Positions 32,464 to 43,673 of a stretch of 64,000 bases of DNA are shown piece by piece. The translations under genes and the position numbers were made by a program. The notes under the pieces are model-generated. The model did no database searches and had not been told where the DNA came from. It was given only the letters and a program-made list of their open reading frames with translations. The first letter of the stretch is position 1; each line of letters starts with the position of its first letter. Origin of the DNA: Aldrovandia affinis (lineage: Eukaryota > Chordata > Actinopteri > Notacanthiformes > Halosauridae); the NCBI GenBank assembly GCA_029706075.1, contig JAINUG010000020.1, positions 6,849,860-6,913,859 of the forward strand. Direction: 5' to 3'.

Positions 32464-33856
32464 GAAGGCTGAGCCCGACTAGTGTTAGTCTGACCCGTTT
32501 GTCCCTGTCCTTGTCTATTACAGTCCCTCTTCCAATGACCAGGAGTGAAGCATAAGAAACACAGATTTTCTCTCCTGCAGTGTACGAGTGTGGAATGGTT
32601 GGAATCACCACAGACCTTGCAGTTTCCCTTCTGGAAACGCCCTGGAACAGGCTGTCGTGGTGGGGCTGGTACAGGGGCCACAACCTGCACATTCTGATGT
32701 GTCATTACGCGATCCAGGAGACTGATCAGAGCGTGCATTCCATTCACATCAATGGCTGGAGTGGAGCCCAGAACTGGTTGGTAATGAACTGGCTCAACGT
32801 TAGCCTGAGTAGCTGAGAGAGATGTTAGTGACTGTGTGAGCTGAGTGTTGGGCGCTTGTACCGGACAAGGAGACATTGACACTTGTACTGGCTGTGATTC
32901 GTTTATTGTACCTGAAATTACTGACTGGTTGTGGCTGACTGTCTGTGTTTTTTGGGCTTGAGAACCTATCTGAGTGCGTGCCCTGAGTTCACGCTGAAAG
33001 CTGTCAATGCGTTCTTGAACCTCTCTGGGTGTCCATTCATCAGGTGCCTTAAAACTGAGCCTATTGGAGAGGGTAGGCTCTGGGCAATACTTAATGAACA
33101 TCATAGACACTTCACGCCCTGGATCCTCCACACTGCGGCCCTGCCTCCTCAGGCACTCATCCGCAATGTCAATGGCATTGTTCAGCCTAATCCAGTATTC
33201 CATTACTCCCTCACCTTGCATTGGCTTAGTGTTATAAAAGTCAGCCATAGGCATGGAAGAGTAAGTCAGTTCACCAAAGTGCTGTTTCAAAATATCAAAG
33301 ATCAGTTCTGGAGTCTGGATGTGGTCAATCAAGGGATTGTTACGTAGCGTGACCCTTACTACATCTTTTGCCTTCCCATTAGCCTAGCTAATATCTCTTG
33401 TGACTGCTGGCTCTTTACTATATCCCTTTTCATGAGATACCTCCCTACAATCTCCACCCACTCACGAACTGAACATTTATCACTGCCCCTGAAAGTTGGT
33501 GGCTCTTTAACATCCGATTGCATGACAAGTTTCATCCCAGACAAGTTCAACTCAGAAGGCCTTTGTCCAGACTCATGGGAACCCGTTGACCCAGGAATAC
33601 TGCCAGCTGTGTTACCCTGTAGCTGGGCTGCAATAGACTGGCCAATCTGATCGGCCAACTCTGAGATGAGAGAACGCAATTCTATATTACATGCTGTCTG
33701 TGGGACTTGCAATTCTGCATGAGGTATTATATGTGGGGTTTGCAACTCACAGGGGGGAACCTGAACACGAGTGGAACAAAACTTGGGAGTTCTCAATCTG
33801 CCCACTTGAGGTGTCTGGGCCTCATCATTGAAAAGCCACCCCCTACCAAAACCCAC
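32454..33856 (-). pseudogene. gag: gag of the young gypsy, one frameshift
   Basis: The N-terminal part is read at 33359-33856 and the C-terminal part at 32454-33332. They are the same gene offset by one base near 33365-33380, where a stop follows immediately in the first frame. The C-terminal part holds two zinc knuckles: CKVC...H...C and a canonical CFLCFTPGHWKRDC (C-x2-C-x4-H-x4-C), which bind genomic RNA in the capsid. No ATG is obvious at the start, so the true N-terminus is uncertain. The gag stop TAG is 32456-32454. Confidence 0.88.
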
Positions 33857-34120
33857 ACTAGAGAAACCCTCCCTTACAGAAACTCCAGTTTCCCTGAACT
33901 AGCCGCTGGTTCCATGACCAGGCAAAAAAAAAATGCAACAATAGAAAATCACAAATATATATGGCACACACTGTGATATTTTTAATAGGCCCTGAATTGA
34001 ATAGATTGGTCAAGTGTTCATGCCCAAAATGTCCCACAATGTTGAAAGTTACCAACTTAGAACAATGGTTGGTATGATGAGCTCCCCACGGTGATCGAGA
34101 TGGCGTCGATGCTTCTGGAA

Positions 34121-34140
34121 CTCCGAAAGTCACGGCACCA
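34121..34140 (-). promoter_or_regulatory. Primer-binding site resembling tRNA-His
   Basis: One base inside the 5' LTR, the minus strand reads TGGTGCCGTGAC, complementary to the last 12 bases of vertebrate tRNA-His. The following bases match again only with a 2-nt insertion. tRNA-His priming is known for some retroviral elements such as HERV-H. Confidence 0.75.
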
Positions 34141-34141
34141 A

Positions 34142-35188
34142 TGTGACCGGTCTGTCTGCGTTGTGTTCTTTTCTGTGGCGCTCATTGAAGACTCGGACAA
34201 CGACTGCTGGTTGACTGCAATTTATTCTGTCCTGTCATGGATAACACGAAATGTATAGCCGTTATCATGGCAACTCTGGCTCGTCTCATGTGCTTCTCCC
34301 CAGAGAGCGCCAAGCCATCTCTCACTGCATCAATATAAATACATTGAAGTACATTGCAATTTAGTACAGAACTACTGTCACATTCAGTGCATGAGTCACC
34401 ACCAGCTTAACATTTCAGAATTGAAATAGAAACAACAAAATGAACACATTATGTAGCTACAGTAAAATAAACAACAAAATGAACACATTATGTAGCTACA
34501 GTAAAATAAACAACAAGGCAACATACCTGTCATGGATAACACGAAATGTATAGCCGTTATCATGGCAACTCTGGCTCGTCTCATGTGCCTAATATATATA
34601 AAGAAAGTAAATGAGCGGCAGCATAACCAAACCAACGGTAGCTACATGTTGTACACCATACATACAGCATATACCCACATCACATACACATAATACAAAT
34701 ACATAGCCTATACATATACATACATATAAACAACAACTCATACAATGCATACATACATCACATATATGCTACATGTTGTTAGCCGCTATAGTAAAAGCGA
34801 TAACGTAATTTCCCGATAATAAAACAAATTAGCCGTCAATAAAAACAAAGAAAAGCACAACGGCACTTCGCCAGCTATACAATACAGTTACCTTGCAAAT
34901 TATAATGTTATGAACGTTTATATTAACTTTTATAGTTATAAATGACCAGAGCCCTGGCGGACTACTTACTTCTCCCCAGAGAGCGCCAAGCAATCTGAAG
35001 AGATTCCCGCGCGATGCGCAGTGATGACTCATCAAAGGTCAAAGGGTATTTCTTATAAAATATATGATTAAACTCCAAAAACAGTTCACATTTGCTTATA
35101 AAACGGACACAAATGAGCGAAAATAATAAACATGAAATAACGAGGGATTTCTGGTGAAATTCACAGTGTTATTTATACACCTGTTACA
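34142..35188 (-). repeat. 5' LTR of the young gypsy
   Basis: The 1047-bp LTR is nearly identical to the 3' LTR but has two copies of the 39-bp unit and an extra 'GCAACATAC' after them. Confidence 0.95.
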
Positions 35189-35475
35189 TGGAGGAAGAGG
35201 CGCGGTGTCCCATAAGTTTGGTTATTTTAACTTGTTATTTTAGTTTGTTGTTTTTACCCGAAAGCTTCGCGGCGAGTAGGGTGAAGATTTTGTGTCTGTG
35301 TTTGTGTTGGTCTTTGTTATATGTTAACCTGCTACTCCCACTGTCTCTCTCCCATGTCTGGGGGGGAGAGACAGAAAAATGAATAAATAAAATCAGATCC
35401 GTAGACCGACAAACTCCACTCCGTGTCTCCTGGCTGCTCTGTTCCCGTTCAGGGTTTGTCACATGGCGTGTGGCA
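35189..35475 (+). mobile_element. LTR-A solo LTR, right part (unit 2)
   Basis: This is the 3' part of the same LTR, with the AATAAA region near 35385 and end GGCGTGTGGCA. About 70 bases of LTR-A between the two parts (compare 13247-13315 in unit 1) are missing at the gypsy insertion point. Confidence 0.9.
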
Positions 35476-35480
35476 AACAC

Positions 35481-36069
35481 GTTATGCAATAACTTTGTTA
35501 CTTAAGTAAGAAAGTAAATATTTGATCAGCTGTGGGGTGTAAAAGCCCTGCAATCAATGTAAAGCTGAGTCGGCACGTGTTTGTGCGGGTACAATCTCCC
35601 AGGGACCCACTGCCTTTGATCTCTGAGGAACATGTGCTACGCGCATTAAAATGAGTGACACAGGCTACTGTATATTTCACCTGAATAAACCCTGATGGGG
35701 TTTTCCTGCGTGACTCCTGGTGTCTCTATGTGATCAGAAAGCTGTCTGCAAAACATGAATGTTTTGTGCATCCAGCTAGTTGGATAAATTGATTTACATC
35801 CTTATGAGCTGTCAGGATGTCCATTCTCAAAATGTTACGCATTGGAAAGTGTGAAGAAATGACTAATCGGCAGTCAGTAGTCCAATATGCATGTTATACA
35901 ATATATGGTATGTGAATCTGTGTTTAAGAAGAAATTCCATCAAAAATGTTAAATATGGATTTTTATTTTCTGCATACAATCATACACACAGAACTTGATG
36001 AATGTCATATCCTACTTGATTATGGCACACCGTATGCATTTGAGCATACTTATCATTGTCGTTACAATT
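35481..36069. other. Shared non-coding block (unit 2)
   Basis: The counterpart of 7608-7780 joined to 9480-9887, without the Tc1 derivative and solo LTR found in unit 1. It includes the intact TTAA near 35504. No gene is recognised. Confidence 0.5.
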
Positions 36070-36479
36070 TCAGAACAAAGAGAACCCGATTTCGCTCCCG
36101 AGGAACGACACGCTGATCCTTTTGCCGAGGGTGAAGCCAGTGCCCAGGACCTTGGCCTCCAGTCCATCAGTCCCGATGGCTGCCCCAGTCTTGACACTCA
36201 ACCCGACCTTCGCATCCACTGGTCCTACCTTCCCCGATACACTCATCAGCTCCGCGTCTGCCATGGCTGAGACCTTCTTCAGAGAGAATTCGTGGCCAAT
36301 CTTGGCATTTGCCAGCTTTCTCTCCACCTCCACGTCTCCCACTAACTGCTTGGTATTCCCCAGCCCTATCTGAGCTGTGAATCCATCAGGTTTTGACGTC
36401 CCGTAGGTGCCAATGCCAAAGTACGGGTGTTCTGCTGAGAAATCTGGCTCCTCGTCATAGTGATTGACGCCGTTTGATC
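36070..36479 (-). CDS. 3'-terminal exon of an unrecognised Gly/Ala-rich protein, paralogue 2
   Basis: This is the unit 2 counterpart of the exon at 9888-10297, with the same length (139 codons counted to the same upstream Tyr codon), stop position and upstream AG. It encodes HPYFGIGTYGTSKPDG in the variable N-terminal part and the same invariant block VSAMADAELMSVSGKVGPV in the middle. A minus-strand AATAAA lies at plus 35962-35967. Compared with paralogue 1, about 40 bases differ and only about four codons change silently. Function unknown. Confidence 0.6.
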
Positions 36480-37209
36480 CTTCAACATAGGAAATAAACA
36501 GGTCACTTTTTTTATTTTATTTACTTGTCACTCCAACACAATATCAATATGTAAAAAGTAATTCATTGCATTTTACTATGAGGTAAAAAAAAACGAAGCA
36601 ATGAGTACCAAATAAACTAGTCATGAGACACATTAAAAAGATTATACAAGTAAAGTTTGACTCGCTCAGAAGTCTCCCCAATTACATTGAGGCGCTTATT
36701 GTGTTATTATACACCCTACACAGGACTATTATACATTATGCACAGTGTCATTATACACCCTACACAAGCCTATAGTCTTATTATACACTTTAAACAAGCT
36801 TACGTCTAGCCAAGGAAAGACTGTGTAACAGTAATGAAGTGTTATTGTTGTATTTTCATGGCAGAAAGAATGAGGTTGATACAGCTTAAACACAAAATAA
36901 ATGGTTAAAGGAATAGATCATAATACAGGTAATCTGTGCATCAACCCATGCCCAGCTGAACCCACAACTGTTACAGGTGCATTGTAAGAATATTGTATGA
37001 AAGTTACCCATTCTTGTTCCTCTGGCTCTTCTCAGAAGTGTAAAGTGAAAGTATGTGATCTGCTGTTTCTCCTGCAGTGTCTGTTCAACACTGACAACCG
37101 TTATATATCACTGAGGAGCAGGGGCAGAGGGGAGGGGGCTACAGAGACACAGAGTGGTGTTGTATTCCTCCTGCAGAACTGAAGATGCTGGTAGACTCTA
37201 TACTAGTGT

Positions 37210-37606
37210 TGTGGCATGACAGAGCAAAAGAAACAGCAAAAGAGGCCAAAAGAGACCACTCATCAAGAAAACCCTGATAATCAATCAAGATTAACCACAG
37301 GAGAAGAAAACAATGCATGGAAGTTCAGAGTCAACTGATTATCAACACATTCCCATTCAGACACACGACTGATGATCAGCACATTTTCACTCAGACTTTG
37401 TCCTAACCATTGTTTCAATTCAGCATAGACTCTGACTCTAGACTTCTCTACTATAAGAAGATCAGATCACTAGGCAGACTTCCGCAGGCAAAGGTCTCCA
37501 GGGCCCCGTAATGCTGGTATAGCTCAAGAATAAAAGATTCTGAACCTGAGTGTTGAGTGTTGCGTCCTTCCTTCCGTTCAAACCCCTGGGCGATTTCCAC
37601 CACACC
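37210..37606 (+). mobile_element. Candidate solo LTR (unit 2)
   Basis: This is the unit 2 copy of the block at 11025-11421, flanked by the same AGTGT repeats, with only a few substitutions. Confidence 0.5.
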
Positions 37607-37674
37607 AGTGTTTCTCAATCCATTCCTACAGGGCACACTGCCCTGAAAGTTTTAATTCCAACCTCCGCTCTCCG

Positions 37675-37782
37675 CAGCAGGGTTAACACTATGAGCAGGG
37701 CTAACACTATGAGCAGGGTTAACACTATGTGCAGGGCTAACACTATGAGCAGGGTTAACACTATGAGCAGGGCTAACACTAT
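37675..37782. repeat. 18-bp minisatellite, 6 units (unit 2)
   Basis: This is the same array as 11489-11686 but with six units, so five units were lost or gained since the duplication. Confidence 0.95.
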
Positions 37783-37898
37783 GAGCAAGACACGGTGTTG
37801 GCTTATGGTTTGCAGTTCTGATCCTGGATGCTGTGCCTGGGAAAGGTTACTGATGAGTAAGAGGTGGTACTTGTGTTTATAACTCCTTCCATGCTTTC

Positions 37899-37966
37899 TT
37901 ATACATCTTGTAAGTCGCTCTGGATAAGAGCGTCTGCTAAATGCTTAAAATGTAAAATGTAAAAAA
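37899..37966 (+). mobile_element. 68-bp SINE-tail retroposon, unit 2 only
   Basis: It is flanked by ATGCTTTC (37891-37898 and 37967-37974). The insert carries 'GTCGCTCTGGATAAGAGCGT' and ends in 'TGTAAAATGTAAAAA'. Unit 1 (11795-11830) keeps the single uninterrupted target. Confidence 0.92.
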
Positions 37967-38064
37967 ATGCTTTCACTTTCCAAATGAGGCTCAGCCCCGA
38001 AGTCAGACCATTTCTGGGAAACACACCCTGTTCTTGGCAGGGGAGCCAGCGCATGATGTACGAC

Positions 38065-39506
38065 CAGGGTTGGGTTGTAACGGAATACATGTAACGGCGT
38101 TACGTAATCAGAATACAAAAATCAAGTAACTGTATTCAGCTCGCGTTATATTTGAAAAACGAGTAATCTGAATACAGTTACTTTAATAAACCTGAAGTGA
38201 ATACATTTTGGAATACTTATTGGAATTCTTGGTGGAAAGTTTTCCTTACAAACATTAATGAGCTGATATTCATTACTAAAGCTACAGCATGAAATTCTCA
38301 CGCCTACATGATTATCATCACACAGCTCACGAAAACTACCACCGCTGCACAGAACCAAAAGTAATGCGCGCGCGCCCTAACATTGACAGCGTCAAGAAAA
38401 GTCAGCTTTCAGTTCGTGGCGTTATCGACACCATTTCCAATTTAAACAAGACCAAGAAGACCATGGGAAAAATCTGTCGGTCCAGTGTACCTTGTGTCTT
38501 CCGGGAATAAAGATACTGTTGGCATCAAAGGACTCGACTTCGAATCTTAAAAAGCACTTGGAGGTAAATCAATGTTGGCTAACCTTCAGCTTACTGAACA
38601 GAATTCTGCAGTAATTTGCTGTTACCTGACCTTAGCCTACGGTTTGAGGCATCGCAATAACTGCTCTGTTAATTGTATACTGCTTTCTTTATTTTTGAAA
38701 CGATTACATTTCTTTTCTTTTTTCTTTTTCTTTTTCCCAGTTTTCTCCCAATTTGGTAGCCAATTGTACCCTACTATACGTCAATTACGTTATGCATTGC
38801 CGAGCATTCACCGCTACACAGCCCGCCAACACTGGCACTTTTCTAAGCCATATCCCTCACATATCCCTCACAAATTGCTGTTATTCCAGTGCCAAAAATG
38901 TTTCAAAAGTTATTACATTGTTTCAGATGTTATGTTTGAGTTATGCTCATGATTAGCCATTAAAACAGTAAAAGAACTTGCCTTTCAGTTTCCCTTTACG
39001 TTTTATTATGATTAATTTTTAATCTGTCCATTCTAATTCCATAACATGTTCATGATGATGACTAAAACAAAACAATGCAGATACAATGTTGCATATATTT
39101 AGCTAAATTGACATCTCAAATTTATTCGTATTTATTATGAAATGAACAGAAGCTGACCTGACTTCTACACAGTGGAAAGTTGAACATGACATGCAATGCA
39201 TAATAACTATTTAAATGTATTACTGATAAAATAAAAGAGTGAACATGGCATGTGCAAAGGTTTGAGCACCATTTTAGTACTAAGTAGTACCACCTTTGTC
39301 TATATAACAGCTTCCCAATGTCTCCTGTACCCCAAAACATACCCATCTGTGATGGAAAAAGGAAGTATTCCAAAAGTATTCTAAAAGTAATCTGAATACG
39401 TTACTTTTTTGAGACATGTAACTGTATTCGTATCTGATTACTTTCAGAGCCGTGTAATCAGTATTCAGGCACTAATTACATTTACAAAGTAACCCTCCCA
39501 ACCCTG
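38065..39506 (+). mobile_element. hAT element (unit 2)
   Basis: This 1442-bp copy is uninterrupted and has the same TGTACGAC target duplication (38057-38064 and 39507-39514). It shows the empty site for the LTR found in unit 1: 'TTACCTGACCTTAGCC' near 38625. Confidence 0.93.
38486..38572 (+). pseudogene. hAT transposase BED zinc-finger remnant (unit 2)
   Basis: This is the unit 2 copy of the BED-finger fragment at 12314-12400, with the same Cys pair and SNLKKHL segment. Confidence 0.75.
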
Positions 39507-39514
39507 TGTACGAC

Positions 39515-39819
39515 CTGCTGTATGTCTTGTCGATCCATCCACATGGCGTTGTTGATACAACACTTGGTGCTTCACTAGCCTTGCGTTAAAAAAAATAAGA
39601 CCTCCCAAGTCAATATTAATCTTTATTTAATTCTCATAATTTCAATGTGTGGCCAGAAAAGACATTAGAAGTCAGTCTGGGATATTTTGGTGTGTAGTTA
39701 TTTGACATTTAATTCCCATTATATTTGCCATTTGGATGCTGAACGGCTCACAGGGAAACGGACATAAATGCAAAAGTACCAACAACGCTATGTGGATGGA
39801 TCGACAAATACATACAGTG
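39515..39819. mobile_element. Fold-back MITE (unit 2)
   Basis: This is the unit 2 copy of 14455-14759 with the same inverted termini and very few differences. Confidence 0.75.
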
Positions 39820-39983
39820 AGTAGTACATCATGAAATTATGGTCAGAGTGCTCCTTTAAGACATATTTTTAACCATTTAGTTTTGAGCAGCGTACCAGCA
39901 CAGAACAAAAATGCTGTGTCTCAATTATGTAAGGCCAAAGGAAAACTACACTCAAGATAAGCATGACTAAGATGTGTTGGCTG

Positions 39984-40110
39984 AGTAAGAGGTGGTGCTT
40001 GTATTTATAACTCCTTCCATGCTTTCACTTTCCAAATGAGGCTCAGCCCCAAAGTCAGACCATTTCTAGGAAACACACCCTGTTCTTAGCAGGGGCGTCA
40101 TGCGTCAACA
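39984..40110 (+). repeat. S-module repeat (unit 2, copy b)
   Basis: This is the counterpart of 14924-15048; it ends 'GGGGCGTCATGCGTCAAC', just before the Tc1 element. Confidence 0.7.
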
Positions 40111-40112
40111 AA

Positions 40113-41212
40113 CACTACCGGTCAAAAGTTTTAGAACACCCCCATTTTCCAGTTTTTACTAAAATTTAAGCAGTTCAAGTCCAGTGAATAACCTGAAATT
40201 GTACAAAGGTAAGCTGCCAGAGGTTTAAAAAAAAAGTTTAGGTTACCAAAAACTGAAAAATTATGTAAATGTTTTGGCAGTGAGTAGTTTCCTACACCAT
40301 CGAAAGGCACTTGGAAACTGGAGGAAACTCTGACAGGAAGAGGTCTGGCAGATCCAAAGCCGCAACAAAATCAGAAGACAAGTTACTGAGAGTCAACAAC
40401 TTGCATGATAGGCAAAATAAGAAAAAGAGGCTTGCCTGGGCCATGAACCACCGCCAGTGGACTACTGAAGACTAGAAGAAGGTCTTATGGACCAATTAAT
40501 CAAAATTTGAAATCTTCGGTTCATCACACAGGGTTTTTGTACGCTGTCGAGTAGGTGAAAGGATTGTTCCCTCAGTGTGTGACACCAATTGTCAAACATG
40601 GAGGAGGAAGCGTCTGGGGCTCTATTGATGGATCCAGAGTCAGCGACTTGCACAGAGTGACTATTTTTTATTTTATTTTTTATTTTTTAAGGTTTTGTTT
40701 CAGATTTTCTCCCATTTTCTCCCAATTTAGTAGCCAATTAGACCCGCTATTTTCTGTCAATCCCCCCCTAGTAATGTGAGTTTGCTGCCGTAGTCCTGCG
40801 ACTAATGTAATGTCCGGAAGTAATGCCTCCTCCGAGACGGCACTCACCAAGCCGTCGACCGTAACCCGGTACTACAGAGCCACTCTTATGCGCAGCGAAC
40901 ATCCTGTCGGCTTCCCTCCCCCCTCCCTGGGGTGGACAGCCAATCGCCGCCCCCTGGTGGCACTCCCAGCCAGAGCCGACAGAGTGACTGTTAACCCACG
41001 TTAACCCATTACTTGTTCCCTGAAAAGGGCCTTTTTTTATAACTCAGAAATTTACATTATTTTTCAGTTTTTGGTAAGCTAAACTTTAAAAAAACTTCTG
41101 GCAGTTTACCGCTTACCTTTTTACCATTTCAGGATATTCACTGGACTTGAACTGCTTACATTTCAGTAAAAACTGGAAAATGGCAGTGTTCTAAAACCTT
41201 TGACCGGTAGTG
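40113..41212 (+). mobile_element. Tc1-like element with nested SINE-like insertion (unit 2)
   Basis: It has the same termini and left flank as the unit 1 element. The transposase remnant at 40300-40660 contains stops. A SINE-like retroposon (40664-40986) with 9-bp duplication CAGAGTGAC interrupts it. It is non-functional. Confidence 0.87.
40664..40986 (-). mobile_element. SINE-like retroposon, fullest copy
   Basis: On the minus strand it runs from 'GTCGGCTCTGGCTGGGAGTG' to 'GGCTACTAAATTGGGAGAAA' and an A-rich tail, flanked by direct repeats CAGAGTGAC. Shorter copies lie at 13680, 15600, 17745, 38705 and 44600. I could not find clear pol III A and B boxes, so SINE class is inferred from the tail and target duplication. 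Confidence 0.7.
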
Positions 41213-41698
41213 TACATATTGGGTGGGGACGTATACCGTCCCCCCTCCCCCATTATTTCTGAGTGGGTGGTCAGAAATCATGAGTGTGGGATAAGCGAGG
41301 ATAATAATTACATTATAAATCATGTTTATTAATAGGCTATAGCTCATTGAAATGATTTTCCGATTTTTGATGGACTTGTCCTTGCACAGAAAGACGGAAC
41401 CCGTCATCTTATGTACAGCATTTATCACAAACCCAGGGTTTACACTTATAAACATTTAAACTGACGGACAGGCTTAAAATGTATCCATACGTCTTTCCAT
41501 TAATGGTTTAGTTGCAGTTGCATACTCATCGCCCAGAATATCGGCCCGCTGGTCTCTTGAGGTAGATGGCAGGTAAGCCTCAACGCTCACACTTACAAGT
41601 GCTTTGTGTCTCTGACTGGCTGTAACAGTCCTTTCTCCTGGCGTATCATTACTGTGATTCACATTGTGTGTTAGTTAGTGCCATTGTATCTTTAGTGT

Positions 41699-41905
41699 GG
41701 CAGTGTAGTATAGTGGTTAAGGAGCTGGGCTCAGCGACTCAGGGTGAGAGCAGGTTCAATTCCCAGGTGGGGCCCTGCCAGTGTACTCTTGAGCAAGGTA
41801 CTTAACATGAATTTCATCCAACTGCATAAATTGACTGTATGCAAAGGGTTGTATACTGTGTGAGTCGCTCTGGATAAGAGCATCAGCTAAACGCTTAAAA
41901 TGTCA
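41699..41905 (+). mobile_element. tRNA-derived SINE
   Basis: It has a pol III A box (TAGTATAGTGGTTAAGG) and B box (GGTTCAATTCC) about 40 bases apart, then a body ending in the 'GTCGCTCTGGATAAGAGCAT' tail and an AT-rich end. The tail is shared with the 68-bp insert at 37899. Confidence 0.88.
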
Positions 41906-42769
41906 TATGTGTCTAGAGCCGGATGAGGTCTCCTGACAAATAGTTTGTGGAAACACTGGGCTCACAATGTGATTGCATCTCCAATAAATAATATTAATAT
42001 TAATTAATAATTATCAGAGCAAAAACAGAAACTTCATCTCATGACGCTCCTGAACCCACAGTTTTGGAATCCGCTGCTGTGGAAAACGTGGAGGAGTTTT
42101 AGTCGTTGTAAAGTCCTGCCTCCGGTACTGAGGCCTGCAGAACAGATTCTGTGTATCGTCCTCTCTCTCGTTATCTCGTTACCTCATTACCTCCAGGTTG
42201 TGCGTTCTGGTGTCACACCGGCAGCCAAGAAAAACACACAGCCAGTCTTCCTGTGTTTTGGAGTTGCTATTTTCATATAATTTGCATGACTGCATACACA
42301 CACATGTGCAGACATATGCACAAATACTTGTCCACAATAAGCTGCAGATATCATTCACAAGAAGCGATGACAGGGTTACAGTAAGTGAGGTTACGCTGTA
42401 AAGGCTTTGCTCCTTCATCCTGTTCTGTCTGACTTCCTGCACCCTTGGTGCGCCATGAGAGAGCCCCCCTGGAGACCGCAGAGTCATGAAGCTCTCAGCC
42501 TGCGATTGCGTGATGAGACCAGCAGAGGGAGCCCACAAACACAGTGATCGTGGCTTCCTCACTTTGTGAAGTGGAGTTCAGAGGCATCAGCAAGCACCTG
42601 ACTGTCACGTGTGTCAGTAAGGCTGTGATTAGCTCCTCTGTGGTGGGGGCCCCGTGTGGTCCGTGAGGGCGACGGTTTGAAATCCCCGGCAGACTCTTAG
42701 CCCCACACTCACAGGGGCAGGGTGCTCAGGTCTGTAACCTGCTGCACCTTTTTTCACTGAAAGGGTGGC

Positions 42770-42860
42770 ATCAGAGGAGTGCTTATGGAACTGATCTTGT
42801 AACCAGGAGGTTGCAGGTTTGAATCCCAGGGGTCAATGAGGAGTGGGGAGGTGACTTTAT
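42770..42860 (+). repeat. tRNA-derived SINE fragment
   Basis: A B-box-like GGTTTGAATCCC occurs in 'GTTGCAGGTTTGAATCCCAG', with a tRNA-like preceding region. The tail is not recognisable. Confidence 0.5.
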
Positions 42861-43297
42861 CCGGAGCTCCTCATAATCTGGCAACCTAATCTCATTTATT
42901 TTCCTTGTTAACCTCCATGTTTTAAATCAACACAGTATTAAAGAAAAGAGAACCTTTGAGCGGTTACAGTTTGCTGGCCCTGCACATCTATACGGGGATT
43001 TTTTATTCAAGACAGACCCCCCCATCTACACCTCCGGTCGGCCGCCCTGGTACGACTAGCATGGCACACAGTCCACAGACGCCTTTGTCATCGGCGTGTC
43101 AGCTCATGCACGCTCTGTCCATTTCATGATTAGCTCGCTTGAATTCAAATAACACACACAATGCTCCATAAGGATTTTTAGCTTCATTTCAGTTAATTAC
43201 TGAATTGACTGAACTGAAATGGGACATAACCCCAACCCAAATGCACCACACACTCTCAGACCTCATACAGTACACCCTTATACAAACAAAAGGTGAC

Positions 43298-43350
43298 AGA
43301 GATAGATAGATACATCGATAGACGGATAGATAGATAGATAGATAGAGAGA
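43298..43350. repeat. (GATA)n microsatellite
   Basis: Imperfect GATA repeats, for example 'GGATAGATAGATAGATAGAT'. Confidence 0.9.
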
Positions 43351-43673
43351 TGGAAGCTGATGGTTGAGAGCACATCAGTTTTTCATTCAAGCTGTTTGTC
43401 ATTGGTTTGCAGCAGGTGGGGTCTGAGTTTTTCATTGACTGAGCATGGCTGTGTGGGGGCAGCGCTTCAGGGAAGACCACAGTGGAGCTGGGTGTGCCCT
43501 GGGTGGTGCTGCTGTCCATGGACTCCTCACCTGTGGTCCTCCTGGAACCAGATGGGTTTGGGTTCAGCATATTTCACACAGAGACTCCTGAACCTAACCA
43601 TTTCTCACAGCTCATCAATCATTCAGGCCAATAACTCTGGTGGTGAGTTATATAAACTTTATCGTTGTATATA

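Larger units (their letters stand above)
26451..35188 (-). mobile_element. Young Ty3/gypsy retrotransposon nested in LTR-A
   Basis: It is an 8.7-kb element on the minus strand with LTRs 34142-35188 (5') and 26451-27521 (3'), which begin TGTGACC and end GTTACA. The interior has a primer site, gag, and a single uninterrupted pol; there is no env-like ORF. There is no chromodomain. The LTRs differ mainly in the copy number of a 39-bp repeat. The flanks show no target duplication and some host LTR sequence is missing, so one end may have been rearranged. It is absent from unit 1. Confidence 0.95.
41213..43673. other. Unit-2-only block between two Tc1 elements
   Basis: This block is missing from unit 1. 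Apart from the SINE at 41699-41905, a second SINE-like trace near 42780-42850 and a (GATA)n run at 43298-43350, I see no supported gene. ORFs around 42041-42562 and 43256-43695 lack similarity or splice support that I can defend. Confidence 0.5.

Noticed and set aside
41699..41790. Possible functional tRNA gene (A and B boxes)
   Set aside because: The body continues into a SINE tail and no cloverleaf with an acceptor stem is apparent, so it is a tRNA-derived SINE.
43256..43570. Possible minus-strand exon with GTGAGG donor near 43520
   Set aside because: The frame is short, ends in a (GATA)n run, and neither similarity nor a partner exon was found.
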